NCBI RefSeq assembly: GCF_009497655.1
Contig: NZ_CP023317.1
Location: 2,943,501 to 3,007,500 of the forward strand
Source: Priestia megaterium
GTDB lineage: Bacteria; Bacillota; Bacilli; Bacillales; Bacillaceae_H
Length of the DNA stretch: 64,000 nucleotides
Direction of reading: 5' to 3'
Both the position numbers and the translations under genes were made by a program. This document shows, in pieces, positions 16,581 through 25,895 of the stretch (the first letter of the stretch is position 1; the number at the start of each line of letters is the position of its first letter). A model generated the notes under the pieces. That model worked only from the letters and a program-made list of their open reading frames with translations. It made no database searches and was not told the origin of the DNA.

Positions 16581-17111
16581 TTAAGCAAGAAAAACAGCTC
16601 CGTATACGAGTGCTCCGACAATAACGAACGCTGGATGCACACGTAATTTTTCCAATAAAAGAAAGCTGGCTGCTACTAAAAATAGAGTTTGCCATATACC
16701 TGAATCACCGTATGAATTCATAAAAAATTCATACGCCATTAAGCCAAGTAAAATAGCGATTACGGGACGAATGTAGTTGGTCATTTTCTTAACATTTGGT
16801 GAATCTTTATACTTAAATAATATTCGAAGTAAAATGACTAAAAGCAAAACCGACGGAGCAATCGTTGCAAAAAGAGCAATCACCGAGCCTAAAATCCCTG
16901 CCTGCTGATATCCGATAAATCCCGCCATTTTTGTCGCAATTGGACCTGGAAGCGCATTTCCAATTGCCAGCATTTCACTAAACTCTTTAACGGTAAGCCA
17001 ATGGTAGCGGTCTACAACTTCTTTTTGAATGAGCGGAATCGACGCAGGTCCGCCTCCATAGCCTAAAATATTTGAAACAAAAAACGCCATAAATAGCTGA
17101 ATATAAATCAT
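16581..17111 (-). CDS. Chromate transporter family protein, second half (YwrA/YwrB type)
   Basis: 176 residues with five to six membrane segments and the family signature GYGGGPASIPLIQKEVVDRY near the N-terminus and GNALPGPIATKMAGFIGYQ after it. Short-chain CHR proteins act in pairs of opposite membrane orientation, equal to the two halves of long ChrA, and are thought to export chromate. It overlaps the preceding pair member by 4 bases (ATGA), implying coupled translation. Confidence 0.9.
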   Translation of the reverse strand: MIYIQLFMAFFVSNILGYGGGPASIPLIQKEVVDRYHWLTVKEFSEMLAIGNALPGPIATKMAGFIGYQQAGILGSVIALFATIAPSVLLLVILLRILFKYKDSPNVKKMTNYIRPVIAILLGLMAYEFFMNSYGDSGIWQTLFLVAASFLLLEKLRVHPAFVIVGALVYGAVFLA

Positions 17112-17692
17112 ACCGATTCCCTCTTTTGCTTGTGCTCATCACTTTCGCCTTTTTTTCCTTTTCGTTTTAGCGGAATCCAAGCTGCTGCCATAAGTACAAT
17201 AATAATAACTGCTGGATGAATATGGGCAAATTCCATTAGTCCTAAACTAATAATGAGTAAGATAATAGCTGGCGTCCAGCCTAAACCAGACGTTGATTTT
17301 TTAAAAAAATCCCATGTCATAACCGCGAGCATCACTCCCACTACAGGAACGACTGCTTTGGTCATCCCCATAACCCAGGGCTGATCTTTAAATTGCGTTA
17401 AAGTGGTCAACAGTAATACCATTAAAAAAACGGTTGGAATAACGGCTGCAAATAAAGCTGTACCGAGACCTAAGATACCGCCGACTCGATAGCCGATGTA
17501 TCCAGCCAGCTTTGTCGCAATAGGCCCAGGCAGCGTATTGGCAATTGCTAACAAATCGCCAAATTCATCGTCATCCATCCACTTGTACGTATCGACTACT
17601 TCTTTTTTTACAAGTGGAATAGCTGAAGGTCCTCCTCCGTAGCCGAGCATACCTGAGCGAAAAAACGCTATAAAAATATCCAATTGTCGCAT
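17108..17692 (-). CDS. Chromate transporter family protein, first half (YwrA/YwrB type)
   Basis: 194 residues, homologous to the next gene: LGYGGGPSAIPLVKKEVVDTY and ANTLPGPIATKLAGYIGY, several hydrophobic segments, and a basic tail (LKRKGKKGESDEHKQKRESV) absent from its partner. Together with the following gene it should form a two-subunit chromate exporter. The adjacent ywrD gene on the same strand, 24 bases upstream, repeats the B. subtilis ywrA-ywrB-ywrD neighbourhood, though no ChrS-type regulator is present. Confidence 0.9.
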   Translation of the reverse strand: MRQLDIFIAFFRSGMLGYGGGPSAIPLVKKEVVDTYKWMDDDEFGDLLAIANTLPGPIATKLAGYIGYRVGGILGLGTALFAAVIPTVFLMVLLLTTLTQFKDQPWVMGMTKAVVPVVGVMLAVMTWDFFKKSTSGLGWTPAIILLIISLGLMEFAHIHPAVIIIVLMAAAWIPLKRKGKKGESDEHKQKRESV

Positions 17693-17716
17693 TTCTCGCG
17701 CTCCTTTCTCTGTGAT

Positions 17717-19327
17717 TTAATAAGCAACGACGGCTCCGTCTGTTCGCGCTTCTGTGCCGCCGTATAATACACCGGTTTGTTCATCTCTTAAAATAATCTG
17801 CCCTCTTCCAAACGTATGTCTGCTCGTAGCCACATGAATATCATGCCCTTTGCGTTCTAATGCTTCTACAATATGTGAAGGCATTTCTTTTTCCACAAGA
17901 ACCTTTTTATGTTCAATCCACTGCCATCTTGGTGCATCTAAAGCTGCCTGAGGATTTAGATGAAAATCAATCATATTCATGATGACTTGCACATGTCCTT
18001 GCGGCTGCATAAATTTACCCATTACACCAAATGAACCTACAGCACTTTTATTCTTTGTTAAAAATCCAGGAATAATGGTATGATAGGTTCGTTTTCCAGG
18101 CTCTAACCGGTTATGGTGCTGTGGGTCTAACGAAAAATTGTGCCCGCGGTTTTGCAGGCATATGCCCGTATTAGGTACGACAAGTCCTGAGCCAAAATCC
18201 ATGTAATTACTTTGAATGAATGATACCATGTTTCCTTCTCCATCAGCTGTAGCCAAATAGATCGTGCCGCTATGAGACGGCTGTCCGGCTTCGGGAATAA
18301 GCGCTTTTTCACCAATCAGCCCTCTGCGCTTGTTTGCATAAGAATCATTCAACAAATCTTCAACTGCTACTGTCATTTTATCAGCATCTGTAATAAATTT
18401 TTGTCCATCTGCAAACGCTAGCTTCATAGCTTCAATTTGCTTGTGGTATGTATCGACAGAATCTTTGGCATCAAAAGAAAAACCTTTTAGCGTATTTAAA
18501 GCTAAAAGCGCAATAAGACCTTGGCCGTTAGGGGGTATTTCCCACACATCGTATCCTCGGTAAGAAGTTGAAATCGGCTTTACCCACTCTGCTTTAAAAG
18601 CTGCTAAATCCTCTTTTGCTAAAAATCCGCCGTGTTTTTTCGAAAAAGCTGCTATTTTATCAGCTAAATCCCCTCTGTAAAAAGATTCTCCATTCGTTTC
18701 GGCAATTTCAAGCAGCGTAGCAGCATGGTCTGGTGATCGCCACATTTCCCCTACCTTAGGAGCAGATCCATTGTTAGTAAATGTCTCAAACCAGTGTTTA
18801 TATTCGTCACCTTTTAACGCGTGTGTAAATCGTTCAAACGCTCGTTCCCAATTGTACCCTAAAATTGGGGAGATTGGGAACCCTTCTTGCGCATAAGAAA
18901 TAGCCGGCTGCAGCACTTCTTTTAACGGTAGCCGGCCAAAGCGTTTTGACAGCTCCACCCACGCACTCGGGGCACCTGGGACCGTAACAGGAACAAAACC
19001 GCGAGCCGGCATCTCTTTTATCCCCATGGCGCGCAGAGTCTCAATAGAGATAGAAGCAGGAGCAGGACCGCTCGCGTTGAGTCCATATAGTTCTTCATTT
19101 ATCCACACAAGAGCAAATGCATCTCCGCCAATTCCATTTGAAGTAGGTTCTACCACCGTTAAACAAGCTGCGGAGGCAATAGCAGCATCTACTGCATTGC
19201 CTCCTTTTTTCAACATTTCAAGACCCGCCTGAGCGGCAAGAGGCTGACTAGTTGCTACCATTCCGTTTTTTCCAAACGTGCACGTACGCTGCGATGCATA
19301 TGGGTGTGTGAAAAAGTATTCGCTCAT
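17717..19327 (-). CDS. ywrD: Gamma-glutamyltransferase-family protein YwrD
   Basis: 536 residues. N-terminal large-subunit-like part (GKNGMVATSQPLAAQAGLEML, GGNAVDAAIASAACL) and a small-subunit-like part starting at the Ntn nucleophile Thr355 in HSGTIYLATADGEGN. Family members are made as one chain and cut before this Thr, acting as glutathione or acyl-amino-acid hydrolases. No signal peptide is visible, so it should be cytoplasmic like B. subtilis YwrD. The gene opens the unit with the chromate transporters, hinting at a thiol link to oxidant handling (inference). Confidence 0.9.
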   Translation of the reverse strand: MSEYFFTHPYASQRTCTFGKNGMVATSQPLAAQAGLEMLKKGGNAVDAAIASAACLTVVEPTSNGIGGDAFALVWINEELYGLNASGPAPASISIETLRAMGIKEMPARGFVPVTVPGAPSAWVELSKRFGRLPLKEVLQPAISYAQEGFPISPILGYNWERAFERFTHALKGDEYKHWFETFTNNGSAPKVGEMWRSPDHAATLLEIAETNGESFYRGDLADKIAAFSKKHGGFLAKEDLAAFKAEWVKPISTSYRGYDVWEIPPNGQGLIALLALNTLKGFSFDAKDSVDTYHKQIEAMKLAFADGQKFITDADKMTVAVEDLLNDSYANKRRGLIGEKALIPEAGQPSHSGTIYLATADGEGNMVSFIQSNYMDFGSGLVVPNTGICLQNRGHNFSLDPQHHNRLEPGKRTYHTIIPGFLTKNKSAVGSFGVMGKFMQPQGHVQVIMNMIDFHLNPQAALDAPRWQWIEHKKVLVEKEMPSHIVEALERKGHDIHVATSRHTFGRGQIILRDEQTGVLYGGTEARTDGAVVAY

Positions 19328-19368
19328 AGAAAATCTCCTCTTTTCTTTATATGGTGAATAACGAATCT

Positions 19369-20619
19369 TTACAGACTAGACAACGCTACTTCTTCCTCAT
19401 AAACTTCTAAAGCTGCTTGCAGAGCAGAACCTGCATTTACGCTTGCCCCGTTTCGAATAAGCACTGCTTCAAGACCGGCTAATGTAAAGAGAACGTTGTC
19501 TTTACGGCAGCTGTATCCCATGGTGCCGATACGCCATATTTTTCCGTGCATCGGCCCAAAAGAACTTGCGATTTCAATTCCAAATTGTTCAAGAAGCGTA
19601 GAACGAACTGCTTCCCCGTCAATTCCTAATGGAATTAAGACGCACGTAACGGTTGGAACTTTTGAGTGCTCATCGCCAAATAAAGATAATCCCATTGCTT
19701 TAATTCCGGCTACGAGTGCTTTTTCGTGGAGACGATGCCTTGCAAATCTTTCTTCTAACCCTTCTTCTAAAATAACGCGCAGTCCTTCTCTTAAAGCATA
19801 GAGCATGGACGTTGCTTCCGTGTGATGATTTAGCCTGCGCTCACTCCAATAGTCTTGAAGCTGACTCAAATCAAAATAGTTGCTGATAATATTTGGACGC
19901 AGACGAACAGTTTGAGCATCTGCTTTTGTCGCAATTCCTTTTTCAACTTTTTTACGTTCCATGATAATTTTTTCAATACGATCATTGTACGTAATAGGTG
20001 CCATACCCGACGGAACAGATAAACACTTTTGTGTACCTGCAATCAATGCGTCAATGTTCCACTCGTCTACTTTTACATCCGTACCGCCGATAGTAGCTAC
20101 TGCGTCGACAATAAATAAAACATCTTGGTCGCGACATGCAGCACCAATTTCTTTAAGAGGCTGCATTCTTCCTGTAGACGTTTCGCCATGAACCATTGCA
20201 ACGATTTTTGGGTTTACTTTTTTTATTTCCTGGATTACGGTCTCAGGGTCAAACACTTCTCCCCATTCGCATTCAATATTGTGTACCTCAGCTCCGTAGC
20301 GCTCGGCAATTTCCGTTAATAAATAGCCGAAGCGGCCGAAAATCGGGACGAATACTTTATCGCCCGGTTCAACTACACTTGCAAGAACTGCTTCAATCCC
20401 AGCTCTAGACGTTCCATCAACGGGAAAAGCCCATTTGTTTTTGGTTTGAAATAGCTCACGAAGCATTTCCATCGTTTCGTTCATAATGCGCGTAAATGCG
20501 GGGTCGAACTGACCTAAAATAGGTGTTCCTAATGCTCTTAATACGCGTGGATCTGCTTCTACGGGGCCTGGTGTCATAATCGTACGCGGCGGTGTATGAA
20601 GCTGTTTTGTTATAGTCAT
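19369..20619 (-). CDS. pucG: (S)-ureidoglycine-glyoxylate aminotransferase
   Basis: 416 residues, class V PLP-dependent aminotransferase. It opens TPPRTIMTPGPVEADPRVLRA; the PLP lysine lies in AGTQKCLSVPSG and FIVDAVATIGG carries the conserved Asp. B. subtilis PucG moves the amino group from ureidoglycine to glyoxylate, giving glycine in purine degradation. It directly follows pucF (12 bases), with divergent pucR, which supports the specific assignment over serine-glyoxylate aminotransferase. Confidence 0.92.
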   Translation of the reverse strand: MTITKQLHTPPRTIMTPGPVEADPRVLRALGTPILGQFDPAFTRIMNETMEMLRELFQTKNKWAFPVDGTSRAGIEAVLASVVEPGDKVFVPIFGRFGYLLTEIAERYGAEVHNIECEWGEVFDPETVIQEIKKVNPKIVAMVHGETSTGRMQPLKEIGAACRDQDVLFIVDAVATIGGTDVKVDEWNIDALIAGTQKCLSVPSGMAPITYNDRIEKIIMERKKVEKGIATKADAQTVRLRPNIISNYFDLSQLQDYWSERRLNHHTEATSMLYALREGLRVILEEGLEERFARHRLHEKALVAGIKAMGLSLFGDEHSKVPTVTCVLIPLGIDGEAVRSTLLEQFGIEIASSFGPMHGKIWRIGTMGYSCRKDNVLFTLAGLEAVLIRNGASVNAGSALQAALEVYEEEVALSSL

Positions 20620-20631
20620 GTCAAATTCCTC

Positions 20632-21873
20632 CTAGTAGGCAAGTTTATATAATAGTTCTATTAATACCTTTACTCCTTTTTCTAACTGTTCTCCTTTGGT
20701 GAATTCCTTTGGGGAATGGCTGATTCCATCTTGGCTCGGGACGAATAACAAACATGTGGGAACTCTTCGCCCGAATACCTGCGAGTCGTGTCCTGCACCG
20801 CTTACTAATTCTCGGGAGGAGATATTCTTTTCCGAGGAAATAATTTTGGAAAGTTCAGATAATTGTTCGCTCATGGCAACAGGTTTTTCATCCATCCAGC
20901 AGTTGAGATTCACTTCTAAATCCCCTGCTGTTCGCTTGATAATTTCCTTCATTTCTCGTTCTGCTTCTTGTAAAACCTTATACTCATGATGTCTTATATC
21001 GACCGTGAATTCTACATATCCTGGTATTACATTCGGTGCATTTGGAGAAAGTGTAATTTTTCCAACCGTTACGTATAAAGCGTTATGATATTTTTCGCTC
21101 AATTCAATAAATGCCTTAGCGAGTTTGCAGCTCACATAAAATGCATCTTTCCGGATGTTCATCGGGGTTGTGCCCGCATGGTTACTTTCACCTTTAACAG
21201 ATACTGTAAATCGTTTCTGCCCGACGATACTAGAAACAATTCCGATATCGCAATGAGACATTTCAAGCTGCTTTCCTTGCTCGATATGCAGTTCAATAAA
21301 AGAAGCGATGTCCGTGCGGTATGGCTCGCTGTGGAGGCCTTCTCCGAAATTGAGTTGTTTCATTGCGTCATCCAGCTTAACCCCTTCTTTATTTATAACA
21401 TGTTTTGCATCACTTTTGCTGTGTAATCCATTCATATTACCTGATCCCCAATACGTAAGAGGAAATCTGCTACCTTCTTCTTCACAAAGTGATACGACCT
21501 CTAAGGTTTTTGTAGGGGAGCCATAATGCGCATATAGGTACTGCAGAGCAATGATACCTGCCACAACACCAAAAGCCCCGTCATATTTTCCTCCGTTTAT
21601 CACGGTGTCGATATGGGATCCTGTTAAAATAACTTGTTGTTCTGGACCCGTTCCTTGCAACCGTCCAAATAAATTTCCTACATCATCGTAATACGTTTTG
21701 AGGTGAAGTCCCTTCATTTTTTCTTCCAATGCCTTTTGAGCTGCATTCCACTGTTCCGTATATAAAAGCCTCGTGACACCTTCTTTTTCATCTAACCCAA
21801 ACTGTGACAACCAGCTAATGTTTTCTTCGATTTGCTGACAAAGCTTAGATTTTCCCGTCATATCTGCAACCAT
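20632..21873 (-). CDS. pucF: Allantoate amidohydrolase
   Basis: 413 residues, M20 peptidase/hydantoinase-carbamoylase family: GSHIDTVINGGKYDGAFG (metal-binding His and Asp), EEEGSRFP, FIELHIEQGKQLE and GAGHDSQVF near the end. It releases ammonia from allantoate to give ureidoglycine, the substrate route for the next gene. The open frame extends to 21930, but AGGAGGG with 6-base spacing fits ATG 21873. First gene of a pucF-pucG unit divergent from pucR. Confidence 0.92.
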   Translation of the reverse strand: MVADMTGKSKLCQQIEENISWLSQFGLDEKEGVTRLLYTEQWNAAQKALEEKMKGLHLKTYYDDVGNLFGRLQGTGPEQQVILTGSHIDTVINGGKYDGAFGVVAGIIALQYLYAHYGSPTKTLEVVSLCEEEGSRFPLTYWGSGNMNGLHSKSDAKHVINKEGVKLDDAMKQLNFGEGLHSEPYRTDIASFIELHIEQGKQLEMSHCDIGIVSSIVGQKRFTVSVKGESNHAGTTPMNIRKDAFYVSCKLAKAFIELSEKYHNALYVTVGKITLSPNAPNVIPGYVEFTVDIRHHEYKVLQEAEREMKEIIKRTAGDLEVNLNCWMDEKPVAMSEQLSELSKIISSEKNISSRELVSGAGHDSQVFGRRVPTCLLFVPSQDGISHSPKEFTKGEQLEKGVKVLIELLYKLAY

Positions 21874-22179
21874 TGCTATCCCTCCTGCTATCTTCATTTT
21901 AAGAAAATGACTGATTGTTTTCATTAACACTTCCTACAATGATTTAGTGTTTTTTTGGCTATTATCACTAAATACACAAAGTCTTATATACGTTACTTTT
22001 TCTAACGTTATATGTTATTTATTTTATCTTACAGAATTAAATAAACTTCTTCATTAACAATTTATACATTTTTTTCTGAAAATTTTATTTATTTTAACTA
22101 AACTTTCTTATAAAATAGAAGGTAGATAAAAATACGCGCAGGGAAATGTGAGAATTTTTAACAAAAGGAGTAATGAATA
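21874..22179. other. pucF-pucR divergent control region with an inverted repeat
   Basis: 306 AT-rich bases. TTTAGTG (21943-21949) and CACTAAA (21966-21972) form a perfect inverted repeat with a 16-base spacer, 70 bases upstream of pucF, a candidate operator. I did not find the published PucR-type motif with certainty. No confident promoter pair was seen. Confidence 0.45.
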
Positions 22180-23763
22180 ATGGAACTACAAACTCTTTTA
22201 CGCATTCCGATTTATGAGAAAGCATCTGTAGTAGCCGGACAAAAAGGGGTCACCCGCAAAGTACATAACGTCAATATGATGGACGCACCCGATATTTTAT
22301 CTTTTTTAAAAGAAGGAGAATTTTTAATTACAACGGGTTATCACTTCAAAGAACATGAAGAAAGCTTAGCAAAACTTGTAGAAGGAATGGCTAAAAAGAA
22401 ATGTGCAGGATTGGCCATAAAAACGAAGCGTTTTTTCGAACACGTGCCTGTTTCTATTTGTCAGCTAGCTGATGAACTTCACTTTCCAATCATTGATTTC
22501 CAAACGGACGAAACGTTAGGCGCGGTTATTAATGAATCTCTCAGCTTTATTTTAGATAAAAAAACAGCCGAGCTTCAGCAAGCGATGGTCACACATCAGC
22601 TATTTTCCTCATACATCTTACAAGGAAAAGGCATTGAGAAAATTATGCAATCCATTCAAACGTTATGCAATGCTCACGTTGCCCTTTTTGATACCCATGG
22701 CCATGAACTCTTTTACACAAACAAACGCGAACCTTTTTCGCTCCCAATGGAAGAAGCGGTAGCGGGCGCTAAGCAGCTGTTTTTACGAACGTCAAAATAT
22801 ACAACCTTTTCCTTTTTGAACACAAAAAAAACCGTTACGCTTTTTCCGATTGCTACTCATACGAGAAAGTACAGTTATTTATTTATTGAACACCAAGTTT
22901 CTTTATCCGATTCAGCGCTCCTAACGATCGAACAAGCGACAAACGTTTTATCCTTCGAAATGATGAGACAGCAGGCTTTGTATGAAGCTGAAAGGCGACG
23001 AAAAAACGATTTTTTCAATCAGCTTGTTAACAATTATTATAAAACGCCTGAGGATGCTTCCTTTCAAGCACAGATGATGGGCTTATCAGCAGGAAACAGC
23101 TATATTTGCGCCGTTGGGAAAATTCATTCTACATTCACGCCTTACAGCGATGATGATATGATCTATGAGCTCCTTCAATATGAGTTATCAGCAGGTCCTA
23201 CAGAGGCCGTTTTGTTTTTCTATGACAATCTTTACATTCTCTTGTTTACACCTCATTCTCAACCTATGATTATAGAATGCTTGCATCGCTTGCAGGAAGC
23301 TGTTTACCGTCACTATGATAAGCGAATGTCATTTGGAATTGGAAACCAAAGCCAATCCCTACTTACAATCGCTGACTCATATAAAGAAGCTGTTGAAGCT
23401 CTTGAAACCATCCATTTTAAAGATCAGTCAAAGCTTATTCAATTTTATCAGCCAAAACAGTTCAAAGAGCTGCTGAGGTTGCTTCCAGCAAACGATTTAC
23501 AGGATTACTATTCTCAAACATTAGAAGGTTTGCTGCAGTACGATAAGAAAGATCGCTCCATCTTACTTGACACGCTTGAAACATATCTAAATTCCAATTG
23601 CCAAATCTCAGAGACTGCTAAGCAGTTATTCGTTCACCGGAACACGGTAATCTATCGAATCGAAAAATGCGAAGAGTTACTAAAAAGACCTATTCACACG
23701 TCAGAGGAAACCCTTCGGCTGCGCGTAGCTTTTCAAATTTTTTCTCTTGTGCATGCCAATTAA
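22180..23763 (+). CDS. pucR: Purine catabolism regulator PucR
   Basis: 527 residues: N-terminal PucR_N domain (about 5-125, opening LQTLLRIPIYEKASVVAGQ), a central GGDEF-like CdaR region, and a C-terminal PucR/CdaR helix-turn-helix (QISETAKQLFVHRNTVIYRIEK, about 485-506). B. subtilis PucR activates the puc genes with allantoin, allantoate or ureidoglycolate as effectors. The divergent position against pucF-pucG supports this identity. AAAGGAG precedes the ATG. Confidence 0.93.
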   Translation: MELQTLLRIPIYEKASVVAGQKGVTRKVHNVNMMDAPDILSFLKEGEFLITTGYHFKEHEESLAKLVEGMAKKKCAGLAIKTKRFFEHVPVSICQLADELHFPIIDFQTDETLGAVINESLSFILDKKTAELQQAMVTHQLFSSYILQGKGIEKIMQSIQTLCNAHVALFDTHGHELFYTNKREPFSLPMEEAVAGAKQLFLRTSKYTTFSFLNTKKTVTLFPIATHTRKYSYLFIEHQVSLSDSALLTIEQATNVLSFEMMRQQALYEAERRRKNDFFNQLVNNYYKTPEDASFQAQMMGLSAGNSYICAVGKIHSTFTPYSDDDMIYELLQYELSAGPTEAVLFFYDNLYILLFTPHSQPMIIECLHRLQEAVYRHYDKRMSFGIGNQSQSLLTIADSYKEAVEALETIHFKDQSKLIQFYQPKQFKELLRLLPANDLQDYYSQTLEGLLQYDKKDRSILLDTLETYLNSNCQISETAKQLFVHRNTVIYRIEKCEELLKRPIHTSEETLRLRVAFQIFSLVHAN

Positions 23764-23769
23764 GTATAA

Positions 23770-23818
23770 CTACAATAAAAAACGCCTGAGTAGATACTCA
23801 AGCGTTTTTTATTGTAGT
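23770..23818. terminator. Bidirectional terminator after pucR
   Basis: CTACAATAAAAAACGC, TGAGTA, GA, TACTCA, then GCGTTTTTTATTGTAG: a long near-perfect stem with one mismatch, serving pucR and the convergent gene. Confidence 0.85.
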
Positions 23819-23827
23819 GCATATTAT

Positions 23828-24142
23828 TTATTTCGCTTTTAATTTAGACTGTACTGATTGTAATTTCCCAGCCATCGTATGATTTTCTTTATCACGGCGA
23901 TCATCAATTCGTAAATTTGTACACACGCGCTGAATACCATTTTCAAAAGGTACTTCATGCATCTCTTGAACAATTTTTAGCAGCGTGCTTAATTCCCCTT
24001 CAATCAATGTATTCATAGGGGTTAATTGATATGTAATTTCATCTTCATGCTTGGCCAGCACTTTTTGAATATCAGCTACGTACTGACTCACGCTTGGCGT
24101 TTCCGTACCTACCGGAATAATGGTTACATCTACAATAGCCAT
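23828..24142 (-). CDS. MTH1187/YqgV-family thiamine-binding-type protein
   Basis: 104 residues, opening MAIVDVTIIPVGTETPSVSQYV, with ITYQLTPMNTLIEGEL in the middle: the MTH1187 (DUF77) fold, a ferredoxin-like dimer related to YkoF. Some members bind thiamine or related compounds; the role is unproven. A GTG start at 24151 is open, but AAAGGAG with 8-base spacing fits ATG 24142. Monocistronic. Confidence 0.85.
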   Translation of the reverse strand: MAIVDVTIIPVGTETPSVSQYVADIQKVLAKHEDEITYQLTPMNTLIEGELSTLLKIVQEMHEVPFENGIQRVCTNLRIDDRRDKENHTMAGKLQSVQSKLKAK

Positions 24143-24266
24143 GTTATACACTCCTTTTGTTTATTCTCCAATTATCATACCAAACGACACAAAAATTTCC
24201 TACTTTTACGTTTACGGTGCATAGAAAAAAGGAATAGTTATGCAACTACTCCTTTTTGTTACACTC

Positions 24267-25442
24267 TTATAGGTAACGCTTTGCTCCTAAGTAACGTTTT
24301 GACCAGTAAGAGTTGCTTAATGATGTGATTGTTACGCCTGTTGAAGAACCTGCATGCATGAATTGACCGTTTCCGATATAAATTCCAGCATGGCTAGCTC
24401 CTGGTTGGTACGTTTCAAAGAAAACGATATCTCCAGGCTGAGGTGAACTTACACGCGTACCAGTTTGATAGATACTAGCAACTGTACGAGGAAGACTTAC
24501 ACCTACTGCATTGCGATATACATAGTTAAGGTAACCACTGCAATCAAATCCTCCAGGCGCAGCTCCGCCCCAAACATAAGGTGTTCCCATAAAACGTTTA
24601 CCGTATGAAATAACTTTTGAAGCTGAGCTTGAGCTTGTGCTGCTTCCTGTTGATGTTGAAGGTTTTGAGCTGCTTGAGCTGCTTGAGTTTAATTTATTTA
24701 GCGTATCCGGACCCGCTTCTCCGTCTACTAATAAACCATTTGCACGTTGAAATGATTTTACTGCACTTGTTGTAATTGAGCCAAAGTATCCTGTTACACC
24801 AGCTGAGAAGTAACCTTTATTTTTTAGTTTTTGCTGAAGGCTGCTTACTGCTGAACCTTTCATACCTTGACGTAAAATAGTTGAGCTGCTAGAGCTAGAA
24901 CCGCCAGTTGAAGCGCTAGAACCCCCATTTTTTAATTTACTTAACGTAGCTGGACCCGCAATTCCATCCACAGACAGTCCATTTGCACGTTGAAATGCCA
25001 TTACTGCATTCTTTGTAATTGAACCGAAGTATTGAGTTGTAGTTCCTTTAAAATAGCCTTTATTCTTTAGCTGTTGCTGTAAAGATTGTACGTTTGGTCC
25101 TGTTGAACCAACGCGCAGCAATGAGCTTGAGCTAACTGATGAACTTGATGAGCTTCCGCTTCCTAGCAGTTTATTAAATGTAGCTTGACCTGCAATACCA
25201 TCTGCTGATAAACCATTTGCGCGCTGAAACGATTTTACTGCGCTAGTCGTGATTGAACCGTAATAGTTTGTTGTTGTACCATATGTAAAATAACCTTTGT
25301 TTTTTAATTTTTGCTGTAATTCTTTCACATCTGAATTACTTGTTCCTGGGTGCAGCGTAGCATCTCCTAAAGCAGCTTCACTAATTGTAGGTACTACTGT
25401 TAAAGATCCACATAACGCTAACGAATATATCAACTTTTTCAT
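24267..25442 (-). CDS. Secreted NlpC/P60 endopeptidase with three peptidoglycan-binding domains
   Basis: 391 residues: signal peptide 1-24 (MKKLIYSLALCGSLTVVPTI, then SEAA), three PG_binding_1 repeats (each with KNKGYF, Y(F/Y)GSIT and FQRANGL motifs) separated by Ser-rich linkers, and a C-terminal NlpC/P60 domain with catalytic Cys301 (GGFDCSGY) and His in SHAGIYIG. It probably cleaves the gamma-D-Glu-meso-DAP bond, acting as an autolysin. TGGAGGAA fits ATG 25442. A WalR box lies about 90 bases upstream. Confidence 0.93.
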   Translation of the reverse strand: MKKLIYSLALCGSLTVVPTISEAALGDATLHPGTSNSDVKELQQKLKNKGYFTYGTTTNYYGSITTSAVKSFQRANGLSADGIAGQATFNKLLGSGSSSSSSVSSSSLLRVGSTGPNVQSLQQQLKNKGYFKGTTTQYFGSITKNAVMAFQRANGLSVDGIAGPATLSKLKNGGSSASTGGSSSSSSTILRQGMKGSAVSSLQQKLKNKGYFSAGVTGYFGSITTSAVKSFQRANGLLVDGEAGPDTLNKLNSSSSSSSKPSTSTGSSTSSSSASKVISYGKRFMGTPYVWGGAAPGGFDCSGYLNYVYRNAVGVSLPRTVASIYQTGTRVSSPQPGDIVFFETYQPGASHAGIYIGNGQFMHAGSSTGVTITSLSNSYWSKRYLGAKRYL

Positions 25443-25530
25443 AAAAAAAGGTTCCTCCAATGCCATAATCTACTAATCTATAAGACGTTTACATTGTAAC
25501 AACACATTATTACAAAATAACATCACTAAT

Positions 25531-25547
25531 ATTACATTTATGTTACA
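25531..25547 (-). promoter_or_regulatory. WalR box upstream of the NlpC/P60 gene
   Basis: Minus strand TGTAAC-ATAAA-TGTAAT, an exact match to the WalR consensus TGTWAH-N5-TGTWAH. Three more TGTWAY hexamers follow toward the gene with other spacings. WalRK controls cell-wall hydrolases such as lytE and cwlO in B. subtilis. Confidence 0.65.
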
Positions 25548-25736
25548 GGAAACGACAGTAGCGCAGCCGTATGGTGTATATTGTCGTAGTTTATTGTCGT
25601 TTAACACTTAATAAGTTCGACAAAAAAGCTAATATATTCCAATATTATTCCTTTTCCTACACTAATAATAGGTAAAAAATCACCCGTAACATTATCTTTA
25701 TATTTCAAAAAAAACAATTTATTTTTTTTTGAAATG

Positions 25737-25762
25737 TGAAACTTTTTTTAAAATTATTCGTT
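25737..25762 (+). promoter_or_regulatory. Possible ECF-type promoter upstream of the catalase gene
   Basis: TGAAAC (25737-25742), exactly 16 bases, CGTT (25759-25762). The -35 and spacing match the Bacillus ECF pattern; the -10 differs from CGTA/CGTC at the last base. It would leave a 5' leader of about 125 bases. Confidence 0.3.
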
Positions 25763-25895
25763 TAGTGGATTTGTTCCCCTCTTCAGCAAAACAGCTTTTC
25801 TTCTAAAAATTTATATTATTTCCATATTAATGAATAAAAAAGCGCGTGCTGAAAAAAATAGTCTTGGTTATGTTTTAAATAAGGAGGATTATTTT

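Larger units (their letters stand above)
25443..25895. other. Divergent control region between the autolysin and catalase genes
   Basis: 453 bases, very AT-rich. Beyond the WalR box and the ECF-like promoter listed separately, an inverted repeat TTTCAAAAAAAAC / TTTTTTTTGAAA lies around 25702-25735. A stretch open in the catalase frame (25830-25895, 22 codons) precedes the catalase start but lacks a ribosome binding site. Confidence 0.4.

Noticed and set aside
25830-25895. Longer catalase N-terminus of 22 residues
   Set aside because: The strong AAGGAGG lies within this stretch and fits ATG 25896; nothing precedes ATG 25830.
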